DNA of 64,000 bases from Liopterus haemorrhoidalis. Its lineage: Eukaryota; Arthropoda; Insecta; Coleoptera; Dytiscidae. A model generated the notes under the pieces. The model was not told the DNA's origin, did no database searches, and saw only the letters and a list, made by a program, of their open reading frames with translations. Positions within the stretch are counted from its first letter, which is position 1. Each line of letters opens with the position of its first letter. The translations under genes and the position numbers were made by a program. Shown here one piece after another: positions 22,795 through 34,840 of the stretch. The stretch lies in contig OZ020611.1 in assembly GCA_963971575.1 (NCBI GenBank), positions 205,014,743 through 205,078,742 of the forward strand. Direction: 5' to 3'.

Positions 22795-23195
22795 TTTACC
22801 GACCGCCAAGATATATAAGGGAGGTATTGTAATCATACCGATTTGGACATTTCGAGATTTCAATGGATCTCCACGAATTGAGGTACCTACACAACGTTTT
22901 GACTATTTTTAGCATGATGTCTGTTGGTCTGTCTGTCTGTCTGCCGGCCTGTCTGTCTGTCTGTCCGTCCGTCCGTCCGTCCGTCCGTCCGTCCGTCCGT
23001 CCGTCCGTCTGTCTGTCTGTGGGTTTGTGTATACGTGCAGAGCAAATTCGGCTAAAAGGATTTTTATGAAACTTCATATTTAAGCTTTTTACATCAATGG
23101 CACGAGTTAATCAACTTTTGGAAAAAATCGGTTAACTAGAAATGGGAGTATACTCGTGTCGATTTTAAGATTTTTGCGAATATTTCACAACAGAG
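22795..23195 (+). mobile_element. R2 repeat copy c, 5' part
   Basis: Begins ACCGACCGCC (22798-22807) in the T-run downstream of WAP gene 2, at the position where WAP gene 1 has R1. The GTCT/GTCC tract is at about 22919-23020. The copy stops near 23195, where another repeat (CAGTGGCGAAGGGA) begins; the hairpin end is missing. Confidence 0.65.
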
Positions 23196-23295
23196 ACGAA
23201 TTAAAACCAGTGGCGAAGGGAACCTCCGCGAGACTTGCCCTCCCATAAAAAAAATTTAAAAAAATAAAAATTTATTAAAAAAATTTTTTTTTTTT

Positions 23296-23515
23296 TTTAT
23301 TTCATATTTTAAGACATTGTTGAAAATAGATTTCATGAAAACCATGTCACTGTTCGATATGAGTACCTATGGCGCAGATGATGGCATCAAATCTTCCAAT
23401 AAAGGCATTGCACGCTGCACGAATATGAGCCTGTGGAATTCCTTGCCATTCCCGACGAAGTGCTGACTTCAATATTTCCACACTTTCATATTTGTTTGTT
23501 GACACCTTATTCTCC
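23296..23515 (-). pseudogene. Tc1/mariner-like transposase C-terminal fragment, second copy
   Basis: Near-identical to 18150-18366 and again joined to the 5' end of a plus-strand mariner. Here the junction is complete: the fragment ends in CCAAAATGGAC, then TA, then the mariner ITR at 23527. Confidence 0.65.
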
Positions 23516-23526
23516 AAAATGGACTA

Positions 23527-25090
23527 CGAGGGTTACCTTTTATGTTTTTACAAACGACCACGAGATGGCAATACTTGTGTCATTACTATATTCGTAAAAA
23601 TTGACATTTGTTATTGTGAAATCAGAGGCAGCTTATAAACTGACCGAGCAGTTTGTTGACAGCGTTTAAAAAACAAGTTTGTGAAAAAATGGTTGTTACT
23701 CGTGAAGGTTTTCGTTGGATGTTTTTTTACGATTTTAGTAAAGGCCTAACTCAACAACAATGCATAGATACGCTGTCGTTCAACTTTTGGTACTGAAGCA
23801 CCATCAGAAAAAAACTGTTTACAATTGGTTTACAGAATTTCGTCGTGGTCGTGCGTCCGTGAGTGATGAATCTCATGAAGGTCGACCAAATCGGTTGTGA
23901 TTCAAAAAAATATCGATGCTGTGCGCAAAATAATTGAAAAATATCGATATGTAACTTACCGTGAGATAGAGGCATCTTTTGGCATATCGCAGACTGCAAT
24001 AAATTCGATTTTGCATTAACATTTAGCTGTGAAAAAGATCTGTTCCCGATGGATACCGCATAATTTGATCGAAGCTCAAAAAAGGCTCGTGTTGATTGGT
24101 GTAAGGGAATCCTAAAAAAATTCAATCTGGGCACTGCAAAATCCGTATACAACATCGTTACAGGTGACGAAACTTGGATTTAATATATAAACCGGAAACC
24201 ACTGTTAGCAACAATCCACTGTTTGGGTCTTTAAAGATGAACCGAAACCCACAAAAGTTGTTTGTACACGAAGTACTTGTACCAAGTACCAAGTTTGTAC
24301 CAAGAAAATGATCGCTTGTTTTTTCGGTTGTACTGGACATGTCGCAACTATTCCTTTAGAGCAGGGATCGGCAACACGGCGCCCGCGGGTGCCGTGGCGC
24401 CCTCGGTTAGATTTTTATGCGCCCTCGCTATCGAGACACACACATACTGGGCCCAATATCCACATCGCATCTATTGGTGATTAGACTTGAGCGATCAGCG
24501 CTAGATTAGACGACCTTGCGAACCACAAATGTTTACATATTTTACGTTTTTATGCGCCCTCAATAACATTTGAATATATATAGCGCCTTTATTGACAAAA
24601 AGGTTGCCGACCTCTTCTTTAGAGTATCAGAGAACAGTTAATGCTGGATGGTACACAACAATTTGTTTGCCAGAAGTCATTGACATAATCAAGAAAAACA
24701 ACCAAAAACGTCGCATCATTCTTTATCATGACAATGCAAGTTACCACACAGCACGTAAAACAATTAATTATTTGATGGAGAAAAACATCGAATTAATGTC
24801 TCATTGCCAGATTCACCTGATTTATTCCCAAACGACTTTTTTTTTTGTTCCGCAATCTCAAACAAAAAATACGTGGATAGCGATTTTCATCACCTCAAGA
24901 AGCTGTTGAAGCCTTCGAAAACCATGTTTTTGAGATACCAACTTTAGAGTGAAAAAAATGATTCGAGGATTGATTTGAACGCATGCAAAAGTGTATAAAT
25001 CTTAAAGGCGAATATATTGAAAAGTAATAAAACAGTTTGATCAAAAAAAAAAAAAAAAAAAAATTGTAAAATCTTAAAAGGTAGCCCTCG
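23527..25090 (+). pseudogene. mariner copy B, inactive transposase
   Basis: Both ITRs are present (CGAGGGTTACC and GGTAGCCCTCG), flanked by TA at 23525-23526 and 25091-25092. The transposase starts at the ATG at 23689 and carries frameshifts and stops. The motifs G-D-E-T-W and H-D-N-A-S-Y-H are legible; the third catalytic region near 24800 is frameshifted. A 255-bp hAT MITE interrupts it at 24362-24616. Confidence 0.85.
24362..24616. mobile_element. hAT MITE inside mariner copy B
   Basis: Ends CAGGGATCGGCAAC and the complement of AAGAGGTCGGCAAC. An 8-bp target duplication CTTTAGAG lies at 24354-24361 and 24617-24624. Mariner copy A has the uninterrupted sequence at the equivalent place (near 19168), a direct empty site. 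Confidence 0.9.
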
Positions 25091-25317
25091 TATCTTATTT
25101 GATTACGCATCCTGTAGTGGCCACGTCTGACTTTATTACATCGTCAAATAGAGTCATTCAAATCAAAATCGTATAAAAAAGTATGTGTAAAAACAAAAGT
25201 AAGTATACCTATAGGTGGTTTCTTTGGTTTAGGCGGAACTAGATTTTCAAATCTAGTAACTTTTACTGATTTATTGAAGCTTTTGATCATTTTGTTAAGG
25301 AAAAGCTTGCTTCAATA

Positions 25318-27062
25318 TATAAAAAAATCAGCTGTGGCCACCACAGGACTGACTGCCATCACAAAGTACTTGTATAAAATACATTCTAGCAGCAGAGTAG
25401 AAATAACTTGGCCTAATATTTTCTATTAGAGATATTATTTATCATAACCATGGAAACGTTACATATAATTATGAAAAAATTGATGTGAAGTGTGAATTTT
25501 CACACATTTCAGGGTTTTGCAGGTATTTAGTAAGTGAATGATGATTATTTGGGATGCCAAAACAAATTTTATATTAAAATATTTTTTTTGTTAATTTTAT
25601 TTCGAACGACTAAATAATGGTATTTATTTAGGTTTCTAAATATGTGCAGTATTTTTTTTTTTATATAGCAAGGTTCATTAAGAATTTTAAAAATTGCGCC
25701 TATGGCTTCCATTGGTTGTTATAAATTCTGCCCCTCTGATTTCGTGTACATTGAAACAGAATTAAATTATAATTTAAACAATTTCCACTGGTTATTAAAT
25801 TTACGCTTTTAAAAATTAAATGCAACATTTGTCAAAATATAACTAGAATTTTGAAAAAATAATTTAAACAATATAAAAATAAAAAAAAAATAATAATATT
25901 GTCTCTTCTCGCAGGGTTCGATCCCTTTCGGATCGAGTTACTTGGGTGAAAAGTCAGCGTAAAAACCACTACACCAGCATACACGTTCCAGTGTAGCGTG
26001 TTACAAAGCTATAACTTGTGTACATTATTAGCAAAAGATCACAAAAAATGCGGTTTTTTCCAAAAACGTAATCTGATCAAAAATTCCTGTTGTACTATTC
26101 CGGTTTACACCAATGTACATTACTTAGAATTTTTTCAGATTTTTAGTTTAAACCATCTGGGCTACAGGTGTGGGACAAAAAAATGTTTGCACAATTTTGG
26201 CCAAAATCGCTTCAAAATAATTTATTTTGCAAAAATAAAAATTTGATCGTTAATCCACGTACCAAGGGCTTTCATTTGATACCCTACTCAGAATTATAAA
26301 AAATATTTTTTTTTTGATGAGCACATATTTGTTTATGTTTTTAGGGGGATATGATTTTTAGATGTTTTAGTATTTTTCCTATGTGCGGGTCAAAGAGTTG
26401 TATAAGCATGCCAAATTTCAACTCTCTAGGTTTAGCCGTTTGGCTACAATTTTTACCGACAGACAGACAGACGACAAAATGACGTTATAAGGGTTTTTTG
26501 GTCATACCTACAAAACCCTAAAAAGGGTTCTAGGAAAAAAATTCGAAAAATTTTTCAAAAATGTTTCGTTTTATCAAAAAATGTCTCAAATAAAAGTTGT
26601 TAGTTATTATTTTTATAGCAACTTTTGATAAATAAATTTTTTAGAAATATTTTTCTGTTGCTAAATATTCGCAAAAATCTTAAAATCGACACTTAATAGA
26701 TTTTTACCAAAAGTTGATCAACTTGTGCCATTGATGTCAAAATCTTAAATATGAAGTTTTATAAAAATCCTTCTAGCCGAATTTGCTCTGCACGTGGTCA
26801 CAGACGGACGGACAGACGGACGGACAGACGGACGGACAGACGGACGGACAGACAGACGGACAGACGGATAGACGGATAGACGGACAGACGGACAGACGGA
26901 CAGACGGACAGACGGACAGACTGACAGACGGACAGACATCATGCTAAAAAAAGTCAAAACGTTATGTAGGGACCTCAATTCGTGGAGATCCATCGAAACC
27001 TCGAAGTGTCAAAATCGGTATGATCACAATACCTCCTTTATGTATGTTGGCGGTAGGTAAAA
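25318..27062 (-). mobile_element. R2 repeat copy d with nested R1
   Basis: Left end hairpin CTGTGGCCACCACAG (25332-25346), right end GGCGGTAGGT near 27048. R1 copy d is inserted at about 25480-26520. The GACG/GACA tract at about 26803-26938 is the GTCY microsatellite. The whole lies inside a MITE whose right part (27068-27140) also precedes WAP gene 2. Confidence 0.65.
25480..26520 (-). mobile_element. R1 repeat copy d
   Basis: Very similar to copy c: left hairpin GTGTGAA-TT-TTCACAC, right end ATACCTACAAAACCCT, and a Glu-like cassette at about 25908-25985. Inserted in R2 copy d. The shared R1-to-WAP arrangement supports a segmental duplication that produced the WAP 2 and WAP 3 blocks. Confidence 0.68.
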
Positions 27063-27211
27063 ATAGCTAGTGACAACTTGAGAAAATTAAAATTCCATTT
27101 AGTTCCGCTTAAAGGTTTGGAATAGCCTATATATTGAATTAATGATCCCTAATTAATCAATGTATGTGCAAAACGCCATTAATATATGTATCGAGAGCCG
27201 TATTTATTATA

Positions 27212-28073
27212 GGGATTTGCAGCTAAGCACCCTACCATCTGGTGAACGTTTCATGAACTTGTGTACTACATATAACATTTCGTTTTGTGTATTGGTTTTG
27301 TATGAAGTTTGTTTTTAAAGTTTTATTATAATCATTGAAAAATGTATAATACATATTGTTGTGTGCCTATGTGCAATTCATTGAAAAGAAGAAACCCGGA
27401 AACATCGTTTCATTTGTTTTCACCAATATCAGACACCGTACGGTTCGAAACAAAATTGAGAAAGCAAGAAGTTAGGAATCGACGCGTTGTTTAGATAAAA
27501 ATTGGAAAAAAAGTGAGCCCTTATATCAAAGTTTGCTCATTACATTTTAATGATAGTGACTACAAAAAATATTTTCAATTTTGTATTTATTATCGCATAT
27601 CTTGAAAATTCCTATTATTGTGTGTGGGTTTGTAATGCACAAGTCTGTAGGCATAATGCATAAATCTTTATGAACACTCTGTTTTTTTCAGTGACTCCAC
27701 ATAATATTATATGCCCAGCATTGTAGATTTCTACCCCTTCGTAAACAACACGGGAATTATTATTTCCCCCAATATAATTAAAATAATCGACAATGGAAAA
27801 CTGTGCCGCCTTAACTTAAAACCAGATCACAAAATGTAGTATTTAACATGTTTACAAGTAATGTCACTTAAAAAAATGTCCTCGCAATACGTGTGTATAC
27901 TTACTTGATTATAAAATTTTAAAACAAAATCAGAAAATCCCAAACAATTATTTATTATTTGTCGTTTTTTGATACACTTTTCGCTATTATTTACTAGTAA
28001 ATGTCAAGTGGTATCTGATCTAGAATGGTTTCAAAAAAATCCGCGTGGCGCTACGATCTTAAAATTTTTCCCC
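27212..28073. mobile_element. Insertion with THAP fragment upstream of WAP gene 3
   Basis: 862 bp absent from the matching block before WAP gene 2. TATA occurs on both sides (27208-27211 and 28074-28077) and once in the empty site. Ends GGGATTTGCAGC and ATTTTTCCCC are only weakly inverted. A sequence like its right end (GGCGCTACGATCTTAAAAT) recurs in inverse orientation near 47375. It holds a THAP fragment. The transposon class is unresolved. Confidence 0.6.
27342..27494 (+). pseudogene. THAP domain fragment
   Basis: The frame opens with a THAP start (C-C-V-P-M-C-N-S) and continues S-F-H-L-F, reaching a TAG at 27492. Past the stop the same frame reads V-C-S-L-H-F-N-D-S-D-Y, which supplies the second Cys-x2-His pair. 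So the domain was complete and has been broken by the stop. It is likely the transposase start of a THAP-bearing DNA transposon. Confidence 0.65.
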
Positions 28074-28253
28074 TATAAGGAAAATTAAAATAATAAGATA
28101 AACAAAGTATATTTAAAAAGGTGTTTACTAAAAGAAAATTTCCATTTTTGTAATTAGTTCTAATCACTTCCTTTGGTTTAACAAACCAAAAACTTGTTAG
28201 CACATGCATTTAGATAAAGCACGGAATTGTGAATAACTTAAACAATTTGACAG

Positions 28254-28261
28254 TATAAAAG
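28254..28261 (+). promoter_or_regulatory. TATA box of WAP gene 3
   Basis: TATAAAAG, 88 bp before the start codon; the spacing is longer than in genes 1 and 2 because of a small local duplication (TTATTTACT) in the 5' UTR. Confidence 0.75.
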
Positions 28262-28341
28262 TAATTGACTTTTTACCAAAGTATCACAAAATATTTTCAA
28301 TTATTTACTAAAAAAATTCAGTTATTTACTTCAAGTCAACA

Positions 28342-28563
28342 ATGGCAAATCGTGTAGCTTTGATCGTACTTGTGTGCTTGTGCACTGTTTTGATTGCAGA
28401 GGGACATAACAGACCTAAACCAGGATTGTGCCCAAGCCAGACTGGCTCAGGTGCTGGAATATGTGCGTTTATGTGCTGGTATGACGGAGAATGTCCTAAT
28501 TCGGAGAAATGCTGCTCTACTAGATGCGGTGGATCAAGCTGTACTGATCCCATTTTTGTATAA
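28342..28563 (+). CDS. Secreted single-WAP-domain peptide, copy 3
   Basis: 73 residues: signal peptide 1-21 and one complete WAP domain with eight cysteines at 30, 41, 45, 51, 57, 58, 62 and 67. It is closer to copy 1 than to copy 2 in domain spacing and C-terminus (D-P-I-F-V), but shares with copy 2 the substitution F to L at residue 10. Substitutions cluster in the loop between cysteines 3 and 5 (W-Y-D-G-E, P-N-S-E), a region near the inhibitory loop of WAP inhibitors, so target specificity may differ; that is inference. The flanks match copy 1 downstream to about 28990. Confidence 0.9.
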   Translation: MANRVALIVLVCLCTVLIAEGHNRPKPGLCPSQTGSGAGICAFMCWYDGECPNSEKCCSTRCGGSSCTDPIFV

Positions 28564-29006
28564 GTATGTTTTCCCTACTTTTCAAATAAATATTAACAAA
28601 TAACTCTGGAAAGTAATCACTAAGTTGCCTTAAGAAAGTTTTGTTTAAATTTTTTTATGATTTTTAATAAAGATGCTATAGGGGAAAAATTAAATTTGGC
28701 AAATTTCAGGTATTTGCTTAGCATATCTAATGTGTTTATTATGCATTTTATTAAAACAAATGAGGTGTCATTTATTTTTATTAATTTTTTATTTATAGAC
28801 GCTTCAACAGCGTGGTTTTTAACATCATTCTTATAAACACGTTTTAAATAAGAAGTGTCATTAGATGCACTAGATATTGTGATAATTTTGCCTAATTTAA
28901 CCTAAGCCGTATCTCTTGTAGTTTTCGAGATCCCCGTAGGAGTTTTTTTTTTTTATATTCCCACCGAATAAAATATGACTTTGTTAGTTAGAATATACGA
29001 TTAATG

Positions 29007-29614
29007 TTCCGTATGAGTCCACCACGGACAACTCGTTAGAGAAACCGTGTATGCTAGTTAGAATGAGATTTGGCCCTGGTGAAGCGCCGACCCTTTCTTT
29101 CAAAACACAACATTTACGATACACTTTATCATTTCCAATATTTTTATTCAAAACTGAAATCTAAATAAGTACTTGATAGTTATCCGTTTCGAAATCCAAG
29201 CAATTATTTAATAAGTGTTTGTTAACATTTAGCTCCTATTAGCGTTTTTAAAGAAAAACTTGAATAATAAAATTTCAGTATTTATACGCTTTAAGTCACA
29301 TTTAAATGGTTTAAATGAGATTTATAGTATACTTATTTTGAAGAATATTAACATTATGAAAAGAGAGAATTCTCAAACATATCAATATATTCCGACCTAC
29401 CAATTTTATGTCTGAAATAAAAAATTCCGTTATTCTTCGCATTCATAGATGCTAAATTATGTAAATGTATTAAAACTGTATAAAGAATTTATAAATCTTC
29501 ACTATATGCAAACAATCAATGATAAAACTTATTAGGTTAGGTTTAGTTAGCAAAAATTTTAGACAGAAAAAACTTAAACTTGCTAGACGTATATGAACAG
29601 ATACTCATACGGAA
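29007..29614. mobile_element. Candidate TIR element
   Basis: TTCCGTATGAGT and its exact complement ACTCATACGGAA bound 608 bp of AT-rich sequence without reading frames. It begins where similarity to the WAP 1 downstream block stops. No target duplication is clear. Confidence 0.4.
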
Positions 29615-29682
29615 TTTTTACCTGTTTCCAATGAGATTTATAGTATATGTATTTTGAAAAATATTAACTTCATAAATAGTTA

Positions 29683-30608
29683 GGGGAAATGTGCCTATGA
29701 CGGCATGGTTCTTATGATGACATACTTGTAATATTTTGTGAAAGTGTTGGTTTTGGCGTGCAAATTAATAGATTTACTCACATATATGTCTGTCTCCTTA
29801 GTTGTGCTTAATTTACGTGCCGTTTGCGAGCATTTCGTTTCTGTAGTAAACAAATGTAAATTTAGGTAAGTGATGAAGATATTAGTTGCTGTATGTATTA
29901 TAAGATTGTGTTTTTATTACGCTAAATAGAGATATGAAAATTTCATGGATGTAATCTGTAGGTTTTGTATATTTACTGAAATACTCAATTTAAGGTTATA
30001 TTTATTACCTCGCAGATAAAGTTTGATTAAATAAAAATGGTGACTTTTTCCTATGATGGTATACTCATATGTTTCCTATGGTGGCATAGGTATGCCATTT
30101 ATGGTTTGATTATATCACTGCCAGTCAAATATATTTTAAGTTATAATTATTTAAAAGATTTTTTTTTTGCGGATTGGATGTAAGACTGACTTCATGTACC
30201 TACTTGATTTTTGACATATAAAGTGCCACTTTATTCCCTAGGAAATTTTCTGTACTTTATTTTCTATAACCTATGTTACAACCAAGCTTATTTTGTAAAA
30301 TATCAACACTATCCACGAAATTGTAATTTTTGTTTGAAAATTATATGATAATAAATTCATTAATTAACTAATTTGACTATTTATTTATAGTGTGCCATCA
30401 TAAGAACAACTTTTGCCTATGATGGCATATTTGCATTTTTTTTTAGGTCATATCTTAACAAAATACGAAATAATTCAAAATTATGATGGTCCTTATTAAT
30501 CATTACGATATAGAGAATATATACTTGCCATAAATTATTTTTTACATTTTCAGATACGGGACCAATCATGCGTCAAAGTAAAGTATGCCATCATATGCAC
30601 ATTTCCCC
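29683..30608. mobile_element. TIR element with repeated ATGATGGCAT boxes
   Basis: A 926-bp element flanked by TA (29681-29682, 30609-30610). Its ends are GGGGAAATGTGCCTATGACG and the inverted TCATATGCACATTTCCCC. Inside, at least six variants of CCTATGATGGCAT or its complement are scattered (for example near 30050, 30078, 30393 and 30417). No reading frame; class unresolved, TA target compatible with Tc1/mariner. Confidence 0.7.
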
Positions 30609-31499
30609 TAATAATTATTAGTTAATAACGACTATCTAGGTGTTGGGATCCTGTTATTTATTATTTATATATTTTTATTTTTAGGTTAACGTGATTTACG
30701 AAGAGGATGAAGATCTGACATGAACTTGGATGTAATGCAAATAACTATACGGAAATATTATTTTATCTTAATAATTAGTCAAAAATGTAACAACACTATA
30801 TTCAAATAAAATACAGGTTACACCAAACACTGATTTGTTAGCTTTTTGTAGATATAACCAAGAAACCCTTATACACCATTATTTATGTGTCTATCTGTTT
30901 TATAAACTATCTGTATTACAAAAGGATAAGCGGTGTTGAAAAACTGTTTTATAAACAGAAAAGGGAGGAGTATATTTTGCATCTTTGAATATAATATCAT
31001 AAGTGCCCCCCCCCCCCCCCCTAACAATGAATTCTGTATACGCCACTGGCTCTCAGCTTCCCTGCAAATAAATTTCATAATATACATAGATTTATTTGAC
31101 CAGTAGGCATTAGGCAACTTTATGCTAGCTTTTTTTAATGTAAGGGCTCGTAAGATTGTGTTTATAGCTTCAAGAATATTAAATTCATGGCTGGTCATAT
31201 TCCGTTAATTTTACAGAATCATACAACAAACAGGAAATAACAAAATGCTTTGTAAATTATTTACAAGGCATTTTGTATATTTACAGAAATATATTGTTGG
31301 TAAAACTTATTATCATTTGAAGGCACGACATGTTTTTGAGAGAATCAAATAATTTTATAATGTGTATTTTTATTTACAAATGTTTTTTTAATTATAATAA
31401 TGGTCATGAAATTATATAACACATTCTACACAGATGTATGTAAAAATAACAGTGGCGTGGATACGGAAATAAAAAATCAGACAAAAATCGTGTTAAAAT

Positions 31500-32005
31500 A
31501 AATATATTTAAACAACTACTTTCCGTTCCTTAATCCACGTCTTAAGATCTATCTTTTGATGCCACACAATACATTTGGTTTAATAATTCTTTTTTTTTTC
31601 AACGACACAAAAATTCTACATTTTTCGAAAAACGAAAAATTCCTATTGGACTATTCTTGTTCTCATCAATGTACATTGTTGAGATTTTTTCAGATTTTTA
31701 GACCAGTTCCTTTGAGAAATATGGCGTTGTTTTATCCACGTATAAAGCGGATTCATTTGATGTATCACAAAATTTAAAAAAATATATATATTTTTTTTTT
31801 TGTTGAATACATATTTTTTTTAAATTTTCCTTCAATGTGTTTTTGAACCCTCAATTGTTTTCCTATATGTGGTTCAAAGAGTTGTACAAGTATGCTACAT
31901 TTCAACTTTCTAGGTCCATTTGTTTGACTACCACATCTACCGTACAGACAGACACATGAGTGATAGTATAAGGATTTATTGGTCATAGTTACAAAACCCT
32001 AATAA
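31500..32005 (-). repeat. R1-related relic
   Basis: Diverged from R1 but collinear with its microsatellite half: TTCCTATTGGACTATTC, CAATGTACATTGTTGAG, AAGAGTTGTACAAGTATG and GTTACAAAACCCTAATAA. A poly-C run lies upstream at about 31003-31021 and a 17-bp imperfect hairpin at about 31243-31279. Confidence 0.5.
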
Positions 32006-32283
32006 CGTCTTTTGACTTGAGCGAATAACGCGTACTTCTAGGACTTAATTTAGCAGGCCTCATAGCATGCTATACTTGAGGCATAACAAAATATTAATAA
32101 CAAAAATTTAGATTAAAAAAAAAAATGATTTGAATTATAAATTTTTCCATATTTTACGGTTTTGTAAGTATTTAGTAAATTATAACAAATTGTGAGTATA
32201 AATAACAAACTTTTTCCACACCTATTTAATTACATTGCAATTATTAGCACTTTTTTCGTGATAAATAGTACTCATAAATAACT

Positions 32284-32313
32284 ACAGTGAATTATGGTTT
32301 CATAATTCACTGT
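32284..32313. repeat. Short perfect hairpin
   Basis: ACAGTGAATTATG, four-base loop, and its exact complement CATAATTCACTGT. A partial further copy, ATAATTCACT, lies about 30 bp downstream. Probably the remains of a MITE terminus. Confidence 0.6.
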
Positions 32314-32478
32314 TTACGGCCAATCACAAACCTACATTTCTATAATTCACTCTCGCTGATCCAATCATATTTGACCATGGCAATGGGAGGGGCCAAAACT
32401 GCAGTGGTAGCAGGCAACATGGATGACGCTATCACTTCCATTAAAATTATCAATTTTGAATCTAATTTATTGGTTTAA

Positions 32479-32636
32479 CACGTTGACTGCCAATTACGAG
32501 TTTTCTCGTAGTCTGCGTTCTTGCCCAGGACGCCGACTACAAGATTTTTTAGTACATTGACTTAAAAATATAATATGGCTATATGAAATTGACTTTTGAG
32601 ACAAGAATCCTAAATCTTGCCTTGTCAGTCAACGTG
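32479..32636. mobile_element. piggyBac-type MITE, 158 bp
   Basis: CACGTTGACTG and CAGTCAACGTG ends, exactly inverted, each flanked by TTAA (32475-32478 and 32637-32640). No coding capacity. Just downstream (about 32665-32790) lies another short inverted-repeat stretch (GCGATTATGG ... CATAATCGC). Confidence 0.88.
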
Positions 32637-32929
32637 TTAATAGGTGTGGAAAAAGTATAGTATTACACTCGCGATTATGGTCATTATTCTCTCAAGTGCT
32701 TTGCGCCACTCGGCTACAGCTCGTGGGCTCGAACGTCATCTTCGTGAATAATGGCTGTCATAATCGCTCAAATAATAATATACTATTAAAAGAATAATCC
32801 ACGTGGATATTGATCCATCTAGAGACTTACAAACATACTTGAGATTAGCTGGTATCAACAACAGTCAGTCTGTTAAAAATTATAAGCACAGTGTTGCAAA
32901 AAATCGATAATTTTCGAAATAATTCATCA

Positions 32930-33690
32930 TCATTGGCGCGACCACCCGAGTTGAGCCCTGTTTCCAGGTTTCATGACCATGTTTTCAATCTATTTACATT
33001 CAGGAGTAATATGGTTAGTGTTACGTCCATTTTTTAGCGTATACAGAAAGGCACCTATAGTTTATAGCCGATTGCGAACGGCTAAGCAGAACCTGTAATT
33101 TGTATAAATATTTTTACACAAATTAATTCGAATAATTAAAAAAAAATCCAGTTGTACTATTCCGAGAGAGATTTCTTTTGATGGCACTCAAAATATTAAA
33201 TAAATAATATTTTTTTTTTCTACACACAAAAATTGGATGTTTTTCGAAAAACTAATTTGATTTAAACGAATCTAATCGAAATTTCTGTTGAACTATTCTG
33301 ATTCCCATCAATATACATTATTGAGATTTTTTCAGATTTTTAGATCAATCCCTCTGGTAAATAGGGTGGAGGAGAAAAAAATATTGATACATTTTTATCA
33401 TAAAAATTGATTTTGCAAAAATAAAAATTTGTTGGGTTATCCATGCATTAAGGGGTTTCATTTGATACCCTACTCAAAATTTAAACAAATATGTTATTTC
33501 GTTGCATACATATTTGTTTATATTTTTCCCACGATGTGATTTTTATGATTTTTTTATAGGTTGGCCAAGAGTACATGCATGTCAAATTTAAACTTTCCAA
33601 GTCCAGCCATTTGGCAACAGTTTCTACCGTACAGAAAGATGACATATGAGTGACGTAATAAGGGTTATTTGGTTATACATACAAAACCGT
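32930..33690. repeat. SINE-tail relic (minus) followed by R1 relic
   Basis: 32930-33123 is the reverse of the TGATGA-tailed repeat seen at 12195. 33139-33690 is a diverged R1 relative ending ATACATACAAAACCGT. No coding sequence. Confidence 0.45.
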
Positions 33691-34434
33691 AAAAGGAAAA
33701 ATTAAAATAGTTGCACAACGCACTCTTTTAAGTAAATGTATATACAGTGCAATACCTCGCTTAACTTACTCTAACTTGACTTGGTATAAATTGTCCAACA
33801 TAATGAGATCTTTTTGCTGTCAGATAGGCAGACAATCCTACCATCTACAGGCCGTCGTTTTGGACCGGGAGACTCAGTGGCGTTCGTAATATATCCTCTG
33901 AATTGAAACTATTAATTTGATTTACGAATCTGAAACAGAAAATAATTTATAGAGAATTTATAACTTTGAAATTGGCTCAGCTTACGATGGACAACTTATA
34001 TCTGACGTTTAAATTTTATAAGAATAAATATTCTATATTAGACTCCTGGTCAAAAGGAATATCTCCAAACACCGTTTCACACTCACTCTCCTCGATAAAG
34101 TTCCATTTACTTTTCCTGAAATCAGCTCAACATAAATCCCTGTGGTTATTCTGCGAAACCACGTTACAAAGTACGAAAAAATAGACATAAAAACAAATCC
34201 ATAAATAATTTATTACATATTATCATCTAATTGTATAAGATTTAATAGTTTATTGCAATTTTGAACGGTTTGATATGTCAACTTATTTAGCGCAAAATAT
34301 GAAAATGCAATTTTTACATACCGAGATATTTCAGCTTGAAATACTGCGTCCCAAATCAATCTGTTGTACAGTCCAGAATGCGTTGCTAAACATTTTTGGA
34401 CGCACATAGGAAAGGGCGCTGACGGGCTTGACTA
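33691..34434. other. No gene seen
   Basis: About 740 bp of AT-rich sequence. Short open frames on both strands (33966-34184 plus; 34213-34407 minus) show no domain I recognise. The minus one has M-C-V-Q-K-C-L-A-T-H and could be a fossil coding scrap. Confidence 0.35.
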
Positions 34435-34840
34435 CAGTCTGTTCCAAACGGTTAAGCGGAACTAAATTTTGCAATCTAGTTACTTTCATCGTTTAAATCG
34501 TGCTTTTCGACCGTTTTGTTTAAGCTTTGTTAATCATACTTACAATAAACATTTTTGGTTAAGGTTAATATCATTTTAAAATGTCATTTTCTTTATATTT
34601 TAATTTTTTGTGTCATTCTTAATACAAATTTCCCATTTATTTATTTTTTTGTCATTAAAATATATAAAAAAATAATTTAATTTTGACATAGGTCATTCGT
34701 TTCCATGGTTTCATTGTTGTAATTTTAAATTTTGACATTCCAACTTGAAAAATGAAATAACCCAAGCAAGGTCCCTTGTCGTGACAACCTAAAAGAACGA
34801 AATTCCCATTTAGTTCCGCCTAAGCGTTTGAAACAGACTG
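34435..34840. mobile_element. MITE family M1 (Tc1/mariner-type target)
   Basis: CAGTCTGTTCCAAACGGTTA and the inverted CGTTTGAAACAGACTG ends, flanked by TA (34433-34434, 34841-34842). Relatives: about 25213-27140 (contains R2 and R1), about 51747-52435, and a right half before WAP gene 2 (about 21955-22015). No coding capacity. From 34850 to 35000 follow two units of the AGGACCTTTTTTTTGCTC minisatellite. Confidence 0.8.

Noticed and set aside
22796..23077. Repeat-rich frames at 22796-23077, 26745-26993 and 60424-60621
   Set aside because: Same artefact from GTCT/GTCC tracts in R2 repeats.
22796..27000. CRISPR-like array suggested by short regular repeats
   Set aside because: Tetranucleotide microsatellites without spacers in a eukaryotic genome.
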